Positions 46,849 through 61,330 of a stretch of 64,000 nucleotides of DNA are shown here, piece after piece (within the stretch, counting starts at the first letter, position 1; every line of letters starts with the position of its first letter). The notes under the pieces were generated by a model, which worked only from the letters and a program-made list of their open reading frames with translations, did not search any database and was not told the DNA's origin. Origin of the DNA: Limonium bicolor (taxonomy: Eukaryota > Streptophyta > Magnoliopsida > Caryophyllales > Plumbaginaceae); NCBI GenBank assembly GCA_023374045.1, contig CM041783.1, positions 120,715,503 to 120,779,502 on the forward strand. Reading direction: 5' to 3'. The translations under genes were made by a program, and so were the position numbers.

Positions 46849-47871
46849 TGAAATACCCCAAAACTTGATATGTTGTTTAAATGTTTAACTATGGTATTTA
46901 AAGGCTAATAAGTGCCTTAGAAACATCAGTGTACAATTTAAACCATAGTAAAAACACAATAAAACACTAAGACACAGTTTGAGCAAAAACATGCTCTAAG
47001 CTTGAAGTGAACTTGGTTAGGACCCAAAGAGCCTACCAAGACTTTATAACATTCAATTATGATTTAATAAGGCTATTTAAGTCCTTAGGAGACTTTGGTA
47101 GACAATTAAACTAAACAAAACACAAATAAATACTTTAAAGCCAATATGGGCGAAAATGTGCTCTAAGCTTGGGTTAAGTTTGGTTAAGACCTAATAAGCT
47201 TACCAAGACCTTATTTATATGTTAATGAACATTTAAAATCAATTACTAAAGAAAACCAAGCTTGAAAACAAGTTAAAACACAAAATGTGCTTTAAGGAGT
47301 CTTAAAGCACATTTTTGAAAAATTGTCTTGTAAATGGGTTTTGAGTGGCTAAATATCCATAATTACTCTTTAATTAACATGTGTACTACTTATTATCACA
47401 TTAGGAAGTCCAAATAAATGGGAAATCAAAAATTTCACAAATATGTGCCTTAGTTTGTGAATATTGCTCAAATAGTGCTAGTTTAAGTTATAAGTCAACA
47501 TAAGTTGTTTAATTGGTCAACAAAGGCCATATATATCTTATATATAGAAGGGGGAACGGTTTTTAAGGTGGGGAGTCACTAACCTAGTCATCCAACTAAA
47601 GAAAAGAAAAAGAAATAAAGTAAAGTTACTATTTGCTTTTAAGCTTAAATATCTTACAAAAGTGAAACCTCTCACCTCTCTTCTTCATTTCCTTGCCTTC
47701 CCACCGTGTTCTTCCTCTATTCTCCCAACCATAACCGTGATTGCTACAGCCCCTCGCTTCTCCAACTTCAATTGATCACCAAATGTTCATTAATGCTCCA
47801 AATCAAATTCTAACACCATATTTGTCTTAGTTAGACCAAGCTCTTCACTTCAATCTTTTCAAATCTTCAAG

Positions 47872-48371
47872 NNNNNNNNNNNNNNNNNNNNNNNNNNNNN
47901 NNNNNNNNNNNNNNNNNNNNNNNNNNNNNNNNNNNNNNNNNNNNNNNNNNNNNNNNNNNNNNNNNNNNNNNNNNNNNNNNNNNNNNNNNNNNNNNNNNNN
48001 NNNNNNNNNNNNNNNNNNNNNNNNNNNNNNNNNNNNNNNNNNNNNNNNNNNNNNNNNNNNNNNNNNNNNNNNNNNNNNNNNNNNNNNNNNNNNNNNNNNN
48101 NNNNNNNNNNNNNNNNNNNNNNNNNNNNNNNNNNNNNNNNNNNNNNNNNNNNNNNNNNNNNNNNNNNNNNNNNNNNNNNNNNNNNNNNNNNNNNNNNNNN
48201 NNNNNNNNNNNNNNNNNNNNNNNNNNNNNNNNNNNNNNNNNNNNNNNNNNNNNNNNNNNNNNNNNNNNNNNNNNNNNNNNNNNNNNNNNNNNNNNNNNNN
48301 NNNNNNNNNNNNNNNNNNNNNNNNNNNNNNNNNNNNNNNNNNNNNNNNNNNNNNNNNNNNNNNNNNNNNNN
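47872..48371. other. Assembly gap, 500 N
   Basis: Exactly 500 N, so the true length is probably unknown. It falls inside the E5 LTR. Reading frames through it are meaningless. Confidence 0.99.
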
Positions 48372-49861
48372 AACTAAATTTTGGTGCCATGGAGATTCAC
48401 CATTGATGGAGCTTGAGCTCACATTTTCACACCTTGTTGTTCTCCTTTGCTTCAAGGTAAGGAAAACCAAAGAAAAACTTCATTTCCTCTTCTTTTTCTA
48501 TGTGACCGAGAACCACCTTGTAATGGTGTTTTCTCTTGCTTTGGTTTAGCTCCATTTCAAACTTCAAAGGGCTAGGTGGAGTCCTATCTTGCTCCCTATT
48601 CAAGTTCCCTTTCAAATTTCAAAGGTAAATATCAATTTTAGTGTTTAAAAACATTTATGTGAATTTAGGGTTTATATGTGAGTTTAAGTATGAAACTTAA
48701 TGCTCATTACCCTATATGTATATTGGTTAGAAGATTGACAAGTGATAAAAGCCCTTGCCGATTTTCTATCAAGAAAGAACAAGAGAAAACAAGTGAGAAA
48801 ACTTGGAAAAACAAAGAGGTAAATTACCTTCTCTTAATGTAGCTTTATGTATTAGGGAATTGAGCTATATTTGCTTAATAAATCACCTAAAGAGCCAATG
48901 GGAAATGAGCTAGAAAACTATCCACAAGGTGGACTAAAAAGATATGGGAGCATTATTGTGTGTATTCACAGGTTGAAGGCATTTAAATGTGGAGATTCAG
49001 TGTTTAAGTTTAATGTTATTTAAGGGCCTAAGAGCCAAGCAATTTAAGTTTATGCACTATATTGTGATGTAATGTGGTTTAAAGGTTTAGTTGTGTGTAA
49101 AGAGCATTTCTTGTGAAGATCAATGTCTTGGATGGTTAAAGGATGAAAAACAATATGCTTGGGTGTAAGGAATGTGTATTAAGTGATTAAGTGTTCTTGG
49201 ATGTCTAAAGGTGAAAACCTAAGTGTTTGGGTATGAGAGTATACAAGAGAAGCTATGGCAAAATTTAGTTGATAAACAAAGGAGTTTAAGTGTTGTAATG
49301 AGATTGGGTGACCTAGATTGTACTAGGAATGGTTATGTGTTAAGATGGTGAAAGAAAGAGAAATAAGGTGGTCTTAAGTGTTAAGATGCCTTGGGCATAG
49401 TCTTGGAGATTTAGAGAACTAATGGATGATTTCTAGATACACCAAGGTCATGGTGGAGGTGTGGTAAAGTCTTGTGCAAAGTTTGGTGAACAATGGAAGT
49501 GTAATGCCTTGTGAAGGTTTAATTATGAACTTGTGGGAAAGACTTGAGGAGTGTGTGTAAAGGGGATGAGGGTGATGCAAAATGATGCTTTAGGAGTAGT
49601 TACCTTGTTGTGGAAGCACACTTTGGTTAGTGATATTGTAGGCATAATATACCACTTAGAAATCTAAGGAAAAATGTTATAAGTGTTAGGAATTGTTGTA
49701 AGAAATTGAGTAACAAGTTAGTGATGGTTTAAGAAGGTTTAGTGCTTATTTTAAGGTGTTTAAACATGTAGGAAACATGTGGAAAGGTTATGGAATGATT
49801 AGGTAAGGTTTAAGGTTGGATTAGGGGTTGAAAAATGATGTTTTGACAAGTTATTAACATG

Positions 49862-50042
49862 GTCCGAGACCTAGCCCTTGTATAGGTACCCGGACCACCC
49901 ATAAAAACATGCCGAGAGTGAATGCAGGAATTGGTCCGGGACATAAGTCCAGGACCAAGTCCAAGACCAATGCCAAAAACAAGCCGAGAGAAATTTCCAG
50001 AGGTAGTCCGGGACCTTGAGTCCGGACCAAGTCCCGGACCAG
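49862..50042. repeat. E5 LTR inverted-repeat array
   Basis: Three units with GGTCCGGGAC-like and GTCCGGACC-like arms and CCGAGAG spacers, as in E2 but more decayed. Confidence 0.75.
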
Positions 50043-50951
50043 ACCAAAAATGGCCTAAAATGTGTTTTAAAGTGTTCTAAAGGTGGTGGATGGATGGGTA
50101 ATGGTTTTGGATGTTGTTAAGGCCTTTTTTGGTGATTTTTAAAGGTCCTAAGAAGTATAAACAAGTGTTGGAAGTGGTTGGGAAAGTTGTGAGTTTAAGT
50201 ACACAAAGTTAAACCGAAATAACGGGATAACGGGGTAAGTATGGGAGTAGTAATTATGTACCTACCGTAACACCTTAATATTAATTGAACCATTTCACAT
50301 GTAAATAGTGGTTCAAGAGTAAGACATGAGGAACAAGTGTGAGCCGAGGAGCGTGAGAACACCCGGTAAAGTAATTCCCTGCGGTGACAGGTATGGTTTT
50401 CTTGGAACCTGTGTCCTACCGGATTACACCGGCTTGTATGCCAATGTGATTTTCTGAATGTTTGCCACCTTATAAGATAAAAATATGTAATGAGTTTACA
50501 GCAATTCATATATGTGGCGTGTCTAGTTCCGATACCGTTTAACCTCGAAAGTGTTAAACCTTAGCTAACTGAGTCTAGGATCACATAAGAGATTGGTATT
50601 CGGATTTAATGACCCAAACCATGGGAACGTTCTAACCACGGCTATGCGTGAGTTAGTTGTGTGATGCTTGTGCGTGATATTCGCGTGTGAATGTATGAAC
50701 CTCCCTTGTGTGTCTAACCCAGTTGTAATACTGTAAGGTGTATGGATGTGATAGGTTCCAAAGTGGAGCCCTTAACTATGTATATATATATATATATATG
50801 GGGGTGAGGAATCCGGTTGTTCCGGTCGCGCGTTGTTTGGGAGTTGTTGTATACAGTTTCTTCAGCTTCCTCTCTGTTGGTTGTTTTCCTTCGTTGGTCT
50901 TCAATCACCCTTGAGCTTAACCAAGGCTTTTGACTCACGTCTGTTGGGGAT

Positions 50952-52307
50952 TGTAACACCCCATCCAAAACCTTCACACTTAAACAATAATCGCAACGGA
51001 AATCATAAACTTAACCATATACCAAAAGGGCGGTGTTACACGCCGTTAGCCACCCACGTGGCTAACAAGGCTGTTACTTACAATGTATCGGTCTGATTAC
51101 GAGAATGCCGAGCATAATTACAACCTTACAAAAATCACCTATCCGAAAGAATGACAATATACCGAGTGTAACTGTCCAAAAATCACCAACTAGCTTTACA
51201 TCCGCCAAAATATAAGACCTCGAGTGTACAGACACTACTCGGGTTCAATATCCAAAAATAACAAATGTATCATCAACTACGACCTAAAGCCATTCTGCTT
51301 CCGCGATCCTCATCCTGCAATAAACATAGCCCCCAGAGGGGGTCAGCAACCTTTTGCTGGCATGGTTAACGTGCAGCCCGCTGACTACCGGGATACACGC
51401 AACTATTTGTCATGATAACATGGCGTTGATTTAACATACAACATGCATATATTTAGCAAGAGTTACTGCAGAACAATAACAACACATATACATAGTGGAA
51501 ACAACTTACTCCAGAAACAACCAACATAGTTAGTCAACTTGTAAGCCTAGAGAATGACTTCATCCTCATGTTAAGCTTAACACATACTACGTTACGGTTG
51601 TTAGTCGAATGAACAACTTAACTTAAAAGATGAGACGGGTGTAATTACCCGTACACATCAACACATAATTTCCCCCTAGCCCGAGTGGAAGTCAGGTAGG
51701 CAAGCTTTGGCTAAGATGGGAGGTCGAATTCCCCATAAAAGGAAAACTACCCTAACATAAGGAGAGGGTCGAATCTGATTCAGATGTCGACACCCATACA
51801 TACACGCGTGACCGGAACGACCGGATTCCTCACTCCCCAGGTTAGCACTCGTTAGAAGTCCCACAATGGGAGCTTAACAATATCTCACACAAGTAAGTGT
51901 TTAAGTCAGTTAGACATACAAGGGAAGCAAGGCATGATTCAGCAAACACAACAACAACTATACACACATAGCCGCGGTTAGAACGTTCCTTAGGTTGGAA
52001 AACGTTATTACCGGATACCGTTCTCTTACGTTCCTAGTTTTGGTTAATTAACGGTTAGCACGCATTCGAGGTTACCGGTATCGGTACACACACGTTACAT
52101 TAATAATAAGAACTGTAAACTCATTTCATGGTTTAATCTCACAAGGTTGTAAACACACAGAAAAACAAACAACACACAAGCCGGTGTAAACCGGTAGGCA
52201 ACAGACTGCAAGAAAACCATACCTTGGTCCTTGCCGCTCTAGTGTTCCACCGTACGTTGTCCCTAAACATGATTGATAATGTCGGTTAATTAACTTATTT
52301 GACTTCC
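50952..52307 (-). mobile_element. E6: LTR fragment of the E4 family, minus strand
   Basis: It starts TGTAACACCCC and shares with E4 the GGTGTTACACGCCGTTAGCC stretch and the GGGGGTCAGCA hairpin block (about 51325-51360). It is broken at 52308 by E4. The rest would lie outside the window. Confidence 0.75.
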
Positions 52308-55300
52308 TGTAACACCCCAACTACTAACAACACACTTAACAACACGTTGCAGCGGAAATCACAACTCACAACATAACTTAACTCTTTGGTGTTACACGCC
52401 GTTAGCCACCCACGTGGCTAACAAGGCTAACATACATACATTGTACCGGTCTGATGGACTAAACTCCCGAGCAACTACACATTAATCCCGTTCCATGTCC
52501 AACATTCATTATACACTTACTTTACAACTGTACCGAGTAATTACCAACTAACGCCGATACATTTTCGGTCTTACTACACCTATAATACATCCACAATTCT
52601 CATGACTACCACATACAAACACTACCCCGTCCTACTCTCGAACGGCTTCCAGTTCCTTGTACCTGAAAAGTTTGGGAGCCCCCAAAGGGGGTCAGCACCT
52701 TTGCTGGTATGGTAATCCCGCAGCCCGCATGCTACCGGGCCACGCACAACTATTTGTCGTCTTAGCATGCGGTTGGTTTATTTCAAACATGCACAAACTC
52801 ACACACATATCACGCTTATAAGCAAACATCCAATAATAGAATACAGACACAAGGTTAGCACACTCAACATAACAACACACTTCACTTTATAACATACACA
52901 ACCTAATTTCACTCTTCTTAGAGTACATGAACTTCACTTAGGGAGTGTCGGGGTGATATAAGCCCGAGCACAACATACATACATTTTCTTTACTTGAGTG
53001 GCGGCCTCATATAGGACCGTACACAACATACACAATTTCCCCTAGCTCCAATAGTGATGAGGTAGGTAACCCTTGGTTAAGCTTGTGGGTGGTTGTAATT
53101 CAAGGAGGAAGAACAACCGTAACATAACAAAGAGGGAGTCGAAGCGAACTTAGGCTTCAACACCCTACCAACATTGTACATAATTTCCCTCCTAGCCCGA
53201 TGTGGAGGTCGGGTAGGTAAGCTTTGGCTAAGCTAGTGGGAGGTCGAAATCCAATGAAGGAAAACAACCCTAACATAACAGGATGGGAGTTAATTCACAT
53301 ATATATATATTAACTCCCAAACAATACGCGCGACCGGGACACCCGGATTCCTCTCCATACATAACATATACTTATTAGTTAGAGGTTCCCTTATGGAACT
53401 TATCACATACATACGTCACATAGTGTTACTAACTCGGTTAGACACATAAGGGAAATCATATCCCATTTCAATAACACGGATAACAGTATCCAACATCAAC
53501 AACATATTAAACAAGTCACATACATCACGCATAGTCACAACATACAATAATGCATGGATAGCCGTAGTTAGAACGTTCCCATGGGTTGGGACGTTTATTC
53601 CGAATACCGATCTCTTATGTGAACCTAAGGTCGGTTAACTATTATTTAACACATAACTAAGGTTAAGCGGTATCGGAATTAATTACGCCACAATAATGAA
53701 TTACTGTAAACTCATTTCATGCTTTATCTTGCAAGGTGGCAAACACAAAGAAAAACACATTGGCATACAAGCCGGTGTAATCCGGTAGGACACAGGTTGC
53801 AAGAAAACCATACCTGTCACCAAGGTCCACTCCATTGCGTTCTCTTAGGTTCCTTGAATAATCTTTGAACAACTGGTAACATTACATTTGTTTCCATTAA
53901 ATCGGGGCAATACAATTATTAAACGACTAGTGCACCCATAGTTAACCCTGTTATCCCGTTATACTTAATTTTACTCTCGTGATCTTAAGTTCACAACTCT
54001 CACATCAAACCTAACACTTGTTTACACATTTTAAGGCCTTTAAATGTCACCAAACAAGGCCTAAACATCATCCAAAACCATTACCATCCAATCCCCTATC
54101 ATTAGAAGGCTGAAGCACACAAAAATGGAGTTCAAAAGATTATCGGTCATTTTAAAATCAAAATATAGATAAACATATGCCAAAACATGTCAAAACAGAT
54201 AGTACTCGAAAAGAGGAATCCAACGCCGCAAACGGCACTCAAAACGGAGTTCAACCGAAAAAGTTATGCAAAAACAAAGGTTGGTCCGAACATGAGTCCG
54301 ACCTTACATGTTCGGACATAAGTCGAGAGTTCTGAAAATTTTCCGTCGTATGATGTCCGAACTTCAATGTTCGGACACATGTTAGGACATACCGAAAACT
54401 GCAAAATCCATTACGGAAAACAACTAGAACCAAGCCACAAATCCCCCACAAAACATACATAACTTATAGTAGCAAAATAGCCCATCGAAAACACATTTCC
54501 ACGGGGTTTTAACGCATCATACACACATTAAAATCAACCAAAAACATCACCAAATCAAAGAGTCAAAAACACTCATTTTCTACCAAAATTTCGCCATAAC
54601 CTCCCCATAAACTCTACACATTCATCTTCATCAATTTCCATCATTTTCATCCCTAATCTAGCCACACCCTTTCAAGGGTCCTAACAGCACTTAACACAAT
54701 CCTCAAATTCATCAACAACAATACAATCACCATAAACTCCATAACCACAATATCAATCACAAACTCAAAACATTTGGCTCTAAAGGCCCTCCATTCAACA
54801 TTAATTCACAAACCTCTTCTAACATCAATTGAACACATTCCAACATATATTTCAATCCACAATTTGGGTTCATTAATTTGTTTACCCATCCCAAACACTT
54901 AAACAATTATAACAAGGTTTAAGGTGGATTCCTTACCTTAATTTCACAAGTTTCCTTAATTCCCCTCTTGCTCCATATCTTCTCCAAAATCGGTTAAGAG
55001 GGCATGGAGTTTCCAAACTCCATCCCAACATTCAAGAACACAAAACACACTCAATTAATTATCTAAACCCTTGCAATATTTTAATTCAATCAAAGGGCTA
55101 GAGCACAAGGTTAGGGTTTACCTTTGTGAAGCTTTCAAGAGGGATTTTCACCCTTGAATCAAGAGGGGAACTTCTCCACCATTGCAGGATCAATTTGGAG
55201 CTCAAGAACAAGGAGAAAACAAGGTATCAAAAATGGTGAAAAATTGATTACACCAAGAGTTGAAGGAAAAATGACTTTCTCTTGGAAATTTTTACCTTAG

Positions 55301-56234
55301 AAGGAAGAGGAGACTCCAAGCTTCTCATTGGTGCCATTTTCTCTTCAAATGGGGAAAACCATGAGGTCAACTTCATCCTTTTGGAATTTTGAAAAGAGAG
55401 GATGATAGAGGAAGATGAGAGGAAGAAGAATATGTGATTTATTTTTGATTTGGAGCTCAAATGGAGCTTGGAGATGAAGAAGAAGTGAGGAAGCCATTGT
55501 TGGCTTGTGGAGGAGAACTCCATCGGCAGAGAGGGAGGAAGGAGCCGGCTGGGAAAGGAAAGATGAAAGAGGGAAAGAGAGGGGAAAAGAAAAGTAAGGA
55601 AGGAGAGAGAGGGAGGTATTTGTGCCCTTTGTTATTTTGGCTCTCTCTTGACTTAATAAATTAGCTAACTAGTCATGTGTGGGTGGGCTGTCTACATTAA
55701 TAAAACCGGCCCACTAATATAAACATACTGGAGCGTTTTTTGTCTTTTAACAGAAAACGCTTGTTTATTTACCCGGTTTAGCACTATTCACTAACGGGGA
55801 CCGTTTTCCGGAATTTTCTCATTCCTTTAATTTTAATGGTTATTAAACTCCCATTAATGTTTAATTATAGTTACATAATCACTATTATTTTACGGGGTCA
55901 TTTAAACTGTTTAAAGTCACGTTTTCGGGTTTTCTCGAAAAACGCGCTCTAAGACTCCGTTAGCGTTTAAACGCATTGTTTGGATCCGTTTCCTTCCGGG
56001 ATTTTTCCCACACGTTCCTAATGTGTAATTAAGGTATAAAAATATATTTATAGCCCTAATGAAGGTTATGTACCTCCTAAAATAATTAAATACGTATTTT
56101 CACGTTTTGTGATTTTTACGCATTTCTTTTTCTTTTTGGTTTTCATTTCTTCACCAATGATCTTAAGGACTTAATTAGCCTTAGAAAATTATAATTACAT
56201 AATTAATTAACGCATTAAGGTTTGGGGTATTTCA
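52308..56234 (-). repeat. E4 3' LTR (left, 3927 bp)
   Basis: It starts TGTAACACCCC and ends GGTATTTCA on the + strand. It holds the conserved hairpin block (52665-52770), the TCCGAAC/GTTCGGA hairpins (54281-54395), the reversed CTATGGCGAAATTT-type motif (54586-54598) and a CT-rich promoter-like zone on the minus strand near 55480-55640. No protein is supported. Confidence 0.94.
54281..54395. repeat. E4 LTR inverted-repeat array
   Basis: Two units with GGTCCGAACATG...CATGTTCGGAC and TGTCCGAACTT...GTTCGGACA arms, separated by CGAGAGTTCTGAAAATTTTCC. It is the same arm family as E1. The right LTR copy is at 63311-63420. Confidence 0.85.
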
Positions 56235-56352
56235 ATCTACCCCCCTTAAAAGAACTTCGTCCTCGAAGTTCACACTTCCCTAGCATCATTTGAATTAGAA
56301 CACAGGGATTACTTGTAACATAGAACTTCCATAACCAACATATTTTACATCA

Positions 56353-56578
56353 CAACCTCGGACTTAACGGTCCGGGTAACACATTCACATCCATGCATAA
56401 CATAACATAACATACTTACATGATAACCTCGGACTCAACGGTTCGGGTATCTTATCAACTTCTGTACTTACATAACAACCCTTAGACTCTTAGGTCTGGG
56501 TAACATGACAACATTTAGACACTTAGGTCTTGATAACATAACAACCTTTAGACACATGGTCTAGGTAACATAACACTT
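56353..56578. repeat. E4 degenerate repeats near the polypurine tract
   Basis: About five units of the form AACCTNGGACTNAACGGTCCGGGTAACAT-like, each a small inverted repeat, followed by ATAACATAAC filler. They lie within 350 bases of the 3' polypurine tract. Confidence 0.6.
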
Positions 56579-57114
56579 TCGGAATTCAATCACATTAGGA
56601 CTCGAGGTCAAAACAATGTTTATTACATATACCACACAACATGTCTTAGCATGTATATCAACCAGAAATTCCTTTTCCATCTCTTCATGGGTTCGAGACC
56701 CATGTCGAGTACATATACACTGTGATCCCGCAGAACCGGTCGCGATGGACACTCTGGTCCCCGTTCCTTTGGGAGATCAAAACAATTGCATACATCTTTA
56801 AAATATACTTCTCATGGTCACCGGTCCGAAGACAAAGGCTCCTACGTCCTCAGCTTGTGAGCAAGTAATACGAAAATACTCTATGTGAGGTTAAGTATAA
56901 CGAAATCCTTTATTGGAAGGATACTAGTTGAAAATCCTTTACAAGGTCACATAAAGGTAGTCCTTCCTTTGAAAATACCACTTAATAATCTTAAAAATAT
57001 TAATTGAAGTCTTGAAAATAACAATTGAAAATCCGGAACCACCAATTTAAAATTCTTTTGAAAAACACACTACAACTCCAAGTCCAATTATTATTAACCG
57101 CATCTTATTCTTGA

Positions 57115-57265
57115 TGTGATTATTTGTGACCACTTATAGGGAGTTTCAAGAATCATCCAACACTAATGTGATCAGCATCAGTGTTGAACTATCTTTCCAC
57201 CCCAATTTGTGTTCGGCTTCCCTTGATCTCATGATAATCAAGTTTCACCTCCCACTTCAATTTCA
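57115..57265 (-). other. Conserved 3'-proximal non-coding block in E4
   Basis: Reverse counterpart of 36093-36230 in E2, including the ATGTGATCAGCATCAGTGTTG-like inverted repeat and CCACCCCAATTTGTGTTCGG. Confidence 0.75.
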
Positions 57266-60200
57266 ACCAACAACTAATTCAAGCATATACCATTTTCTAT
57301 CTTTAATCCATCTAGTCATAATCATACATCTCCCAAGGGATAGAAACTCCGTCTATCTCATCATCCAAATCAACTTAATCCAGTCACCTAGGGAATCTTA
57401 TTCTCACTAGGTTTTATATCGGTTTCATCCCTCTTCTAAATTACAATACTGTACATATGTATTTTATCAAAATACCATACACGGTTTTACATTTAGTATT
57501 ATATGAACATACACAGTCGGGGTTTTAGTTCCCCGGGAGTTTCTTACTCCCTTATACTTATACTTTCACACACATTTATTAACAAATAACACACTTATTA
57601 CAATGGTATTCGCATCTTCTGTGCGCAATTACCACAATTAACCATGAATGAATGCGTATGTTTATGTAACCCACGCGCCAATCATCAAAACAAATTATTT
57701 TGTGCTATGCACACCATAGTTCACGTACACTTGTACGGTAAAACACACTAAACGGTTTCGCGCTCTACCCCCCTTAAAAGGGATTACGCCCACGTAATCA
57801 ATCACTTAGTCACTGGTTCAAACGTTCTACCGTCGTGAAGTGTTTTATCTCCACGCGGTTTATTGTACAATGTGTTCTGGTTTGAGGATCTTAGCCATAT
57901 TGGCGGTTTAGTCCCTAACCAAGAATCCTCCTTAGAGTTTATTTAATTCATAACCAGTTTTGATTCTGGCCTGTGAAACTTCTAGGCGTTAATAATTGCC
58001 ATTCCCTCATGTTCACAACGCACATCCAACTCTTGAATCGCTGGCTCACTAGTTTCTGCTGCGCGACTCTTGATAACTTCGAGCTTAGTTTGCCCCCTTC
58101 ATTATTCTTACTGTATTGTATATCTTCGATTATCACCTTCATCTTGGTAATAACGATTTCTCAACCGACGCGTGGTATTTCTTACCAAGAGCGAGTTCGG
58201 TGAGTTACGACTTCCTATTTACTTCCATGATAATTTACTGTATTCCACACTGATTTACTTAATTTCTTCTGACTTACTGTCGGTTACGTTTGAGCTACTA
58301 CCTATTGTGTAGTACTCTGTCGTTTATTTCCAACACTTGAGGTATATTCCATACCGATATTTAACAATCGTGTTATTGTAGTCACTTATGCCAATCAAGT
58401 ACCCTTTGATTGGTATGACCGTGCTTCTCTTATGCATCGGTTTTATCACACCATAATTCTTGTTCCTCCATCACAATTGACATTACCCAAACTTCCTAGC
58501 TATCACACTCGATCATTACCGCGCAAGTGCAATACCAAAACACTCAGTCATACAGAGTGCAGAGGCGTAAACTCTTGACAGTAAATCTCTTATGCGATTG
58601 CAATAGGAATTCACACTGTGTTCCTTATCACATAGTACCGACCATTGGCTTATTGCCCAGTCGGTTTGTTGTCACTTACCTTGTATGCCCATTGAGTTTC
58701 ACTCATAACTAGTATTATTTGCCACATTATTATTTAACAATACTTATGCAACGGTCGTTTACAGTGCACCGTGCTCTTACTCATTGTATAACATTAACTT
58801 ACACTGCATCCGCTATTATATTAGCTTCCGCTATTACACTGTGTTTTGCCACTTATTCGGCTGACTGCTGAATACTCTACTCTTCGAGCCTCTATGCTCC
58901 TTGATCGTTGTTCATTACACATCTAGCATCCCACACCTATGGTGGTTGCCATTAGGCTTATCACCCTTTCCGTCTGCACAACTAGTACAAATACTTCTTT
59001 TCCTAGTAACAACATGGTCAACTCTTAACACATTCTCTGAATTTAGTTCACATAACTACCGCTGTTGCGGTCTCACAATATCAAGAGGTGTCCCCACACT
59101 TTAAGCAGTGGTTCGTTATCCGCTTACTTACTTATATAACGTAAACTTCTGTGATCAATAACATTTTCTTAACACATTCGATTTGTGGCTTTTAAGCCTT
59201 ATTGCCTCGAGCTCTGCCCGTTGTAGGCTGTCCACACACATTACATGGTTTAGATTGGTATTGGGCTCCATGACAAGGTCGTAGTATCACGGTTCCTTTC
59301 ATGGGATGCCCCTTCAAGGATGTCAGACTTCCCTCTGACGACTTGTGTTTAAACTTGGTGTTAATTTCAGCCTTTGCGTTTCTGTCACGTATCTTGTTCA
59401 ACCATTGTTGACCCAAACACCCTTTTAAGGATAACTCCTGGGTGTTATTAGGTTATGCCTTTTCATCTGGCTTGCACTCATTTGTATGTTTAATTTACTA
59501 CTTCGCTCTGCGTTCTTTGTTGGGCTAAATATCCTCTTTAGTGAAATTGATACCTCGGGAGCTCATCCCGATCATTGCACATTAACATATCTATTGTAGG
59601 CATTTGCCTCACCATATGTAGGTTGGGTGCTTACTCCAGCTATTATGTTCATCCTTCAGGATTCTTAAGACATGTGTGACGTCTTTACTTACTAACCAGT
59701 GCACTTCGCACTCATTCACCTTTAAATATTTCCTTAAAATAAACTTACTAATTCCTTTGGTCTTCCTTAACTTAACTGGGTTCCTTTATTTCAACCATTC
59801 GATGGTACTCCATTGCTCTTGCTTGACTTTTACTTCGGACCGTAGTATGGAGTCGACTACTTCCCGTGTTCCAGGCTCCACTCGTATACATACATGGGGT
59901 ATCCTACTGATACATTGCTACTTACCCAACTACCCCATAAGAAGGGTTGTCCGGCCCACAAGCTCCTAGCGGAGTGCGGTCGTCCCACATTACTGTTGGT
60001 ACACTCGTAGTGTCCGTCACACGCCTAGGTGAAGTATTCTGTTGTTAACTCCCTTATATTATCCCGTGATAATATGCATTCCGTGCTTCCCGAACTTAAT
60101 CCAGGGAAAGTTTATCCACCGTTGTATTATTATGAACTCAATCCATTTTTCGGGTCGTTACCCTTGGGTTTACCGGTTTCCATCCGGTTATTCGAAAGTA

Positions 60201-60537
60201 AACTGGGTATAACTTACCTACCATGTGGCACTGAGGCCGGTGTAGGTCTTCTGGTCTGGTTTTAAAAGGAGAAGAATTTAAAATAGATTGGGTTTGAAAG
60301 AAAATTTGGTTTTAAAAAAGGTTTTGAAAATGAATTTAAGTTTGAAAGAAAATTCTCGTGGTTTCACAACATTTTCTCGCCTTAACCAAGTCTAGCTTCT
60401 TGCTGACTGGTGTATTTCCAATTACAGAGGTCAGGCTGCTAAGCCTTTCCACAGTTATGATGATCTCACTTTACTTCATGGTACTTTACTAAGTACTTTA
60501 TAGTTGCTAATAATTTGCCGCCAGCCTCGTTGTAGCA

Positions 60538-60557
60538 GCACTTGCCTTGGCAAGTGC
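60538..60557. other. Conserved internal palindrome in E4
   Basis: GCACTTGCC and GGCAAGTGC around TT, about 0.77 kb inside the 5' LTR. Confidence 0.7.
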
Positions 60558-61313
60558 GCCATGCTGACTGGCTACTAGTTCAATACACATCGGTTGCGGT
60601 ACTGCTTTGACCCGCTCTAACATCCGTGGCCCTGCTGGCCCTTGCTTGATCTTACCGTCTTAACAACAATTCCTTGGGTAGTTCTCTCTGTCTTCACCTG
60701 ATAACCATTAACTAGGGTGTTTCCCATTCTGGGAGACCCCTTTTTACTTAGTATCGTATCCTCCTCGTACTACGTCGTAGTTCTTTGCTCGGTTGGTGTA
60801 CCATTGGTGTTTGTCAACATTGTAGTCCCATAGACACTCGTCTCGGGTTCTACTACTTCACTTCTCCACTGTTGCACGGTTAGTGCTTGCCCGCTGGTTA
60901 TCCTCGACTGCTTCGCATGTCGACCCAGGGTGCCGGAAATTCCATTCTCTTATGCATAAAATTCTTCACTTTTCGCTAACTCATGCGGCAGACATTGTTA
61001 AAATGGAGATCGTCTTCGGGATTCACGCCCTTCGGGATCTACCGTGTGACAGGTTCTCCGTGCTTATTAGGACATTTAATAACAGCCAGATCGGGTGTTC
61101 CCGAGTAAGAGAGGACTTCCATCTCTCTGGCGTTCTTCCCGAGTTATAATATAGGGTTTGTGGAGGGCGGGATGGATATTGTAGGTTTCCAGTATTCACT
61201 GGTACTCCTAACAGCGTATTTATCACGCTATCACTCAACCCTTAACCCAAAGTACTAAAATCCTAACTCGGTACTTCCTAAGCTCGGTAATTCAGTCATC
61301 AGAGCGATACTTC

Positions 61314-61325
61314 GCTCTGATACCA
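61314..61325 (-). other. E4 primer-binding site (initiator tRNA-Met)
   Basis: GCTCTGATACCA on the + strand, five bases before the LTR at 61331. It overlaps a palindrome (61298-61321; arms ATCAGAGCGA and TCGCTCTGAT, loop TACT). Confidence 0.92.
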
Positions 61326-61330
61326 CTTTT

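Larger units (their letters stand above)
46849..50951 (+). mobile_element. E5: partial LTR of a related chromovirus (contains the assembly gap)
   Basis: It begins TGAAATACCCC. It carries the U3 stem-loop, the CTATGGCAAAATTT motif (49253-49266), the GTATTCACAGGTTGAAGGC acceptor-like site and a GGTCCGGGAC-type hairpin array (49862-50042). Its 50200-50650 part is homologous to the E4 LTR. A (TA)n microsatellite sits at about 50780-50798. It is interrupted by E6 at 50952. Confidence 0.75.
56235..61330 (-). mobile_element. E4 internal region without coding capacity
   Basis: Polypurine tract at its left end (reverse of ATCTACCCCCCTTAAAAG), PBS at 61314-61325. A relic of the RNase H end reads on the minus strand near 58803-58830 (A-N-I-I-A-D-A). 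Shared non-coding blocks: 57115-57265, 57768-57800, 59855-59990 and 60538-60557. Several CGGAC-type repeats with GGTC...GGGTAACAT lie at 56353-56578. No long ORF. Confidence 0.82.

Noticed and set aside
47845..48470. ORFs spanning 47845-48470
   Set aside because: They consist mostly of N.
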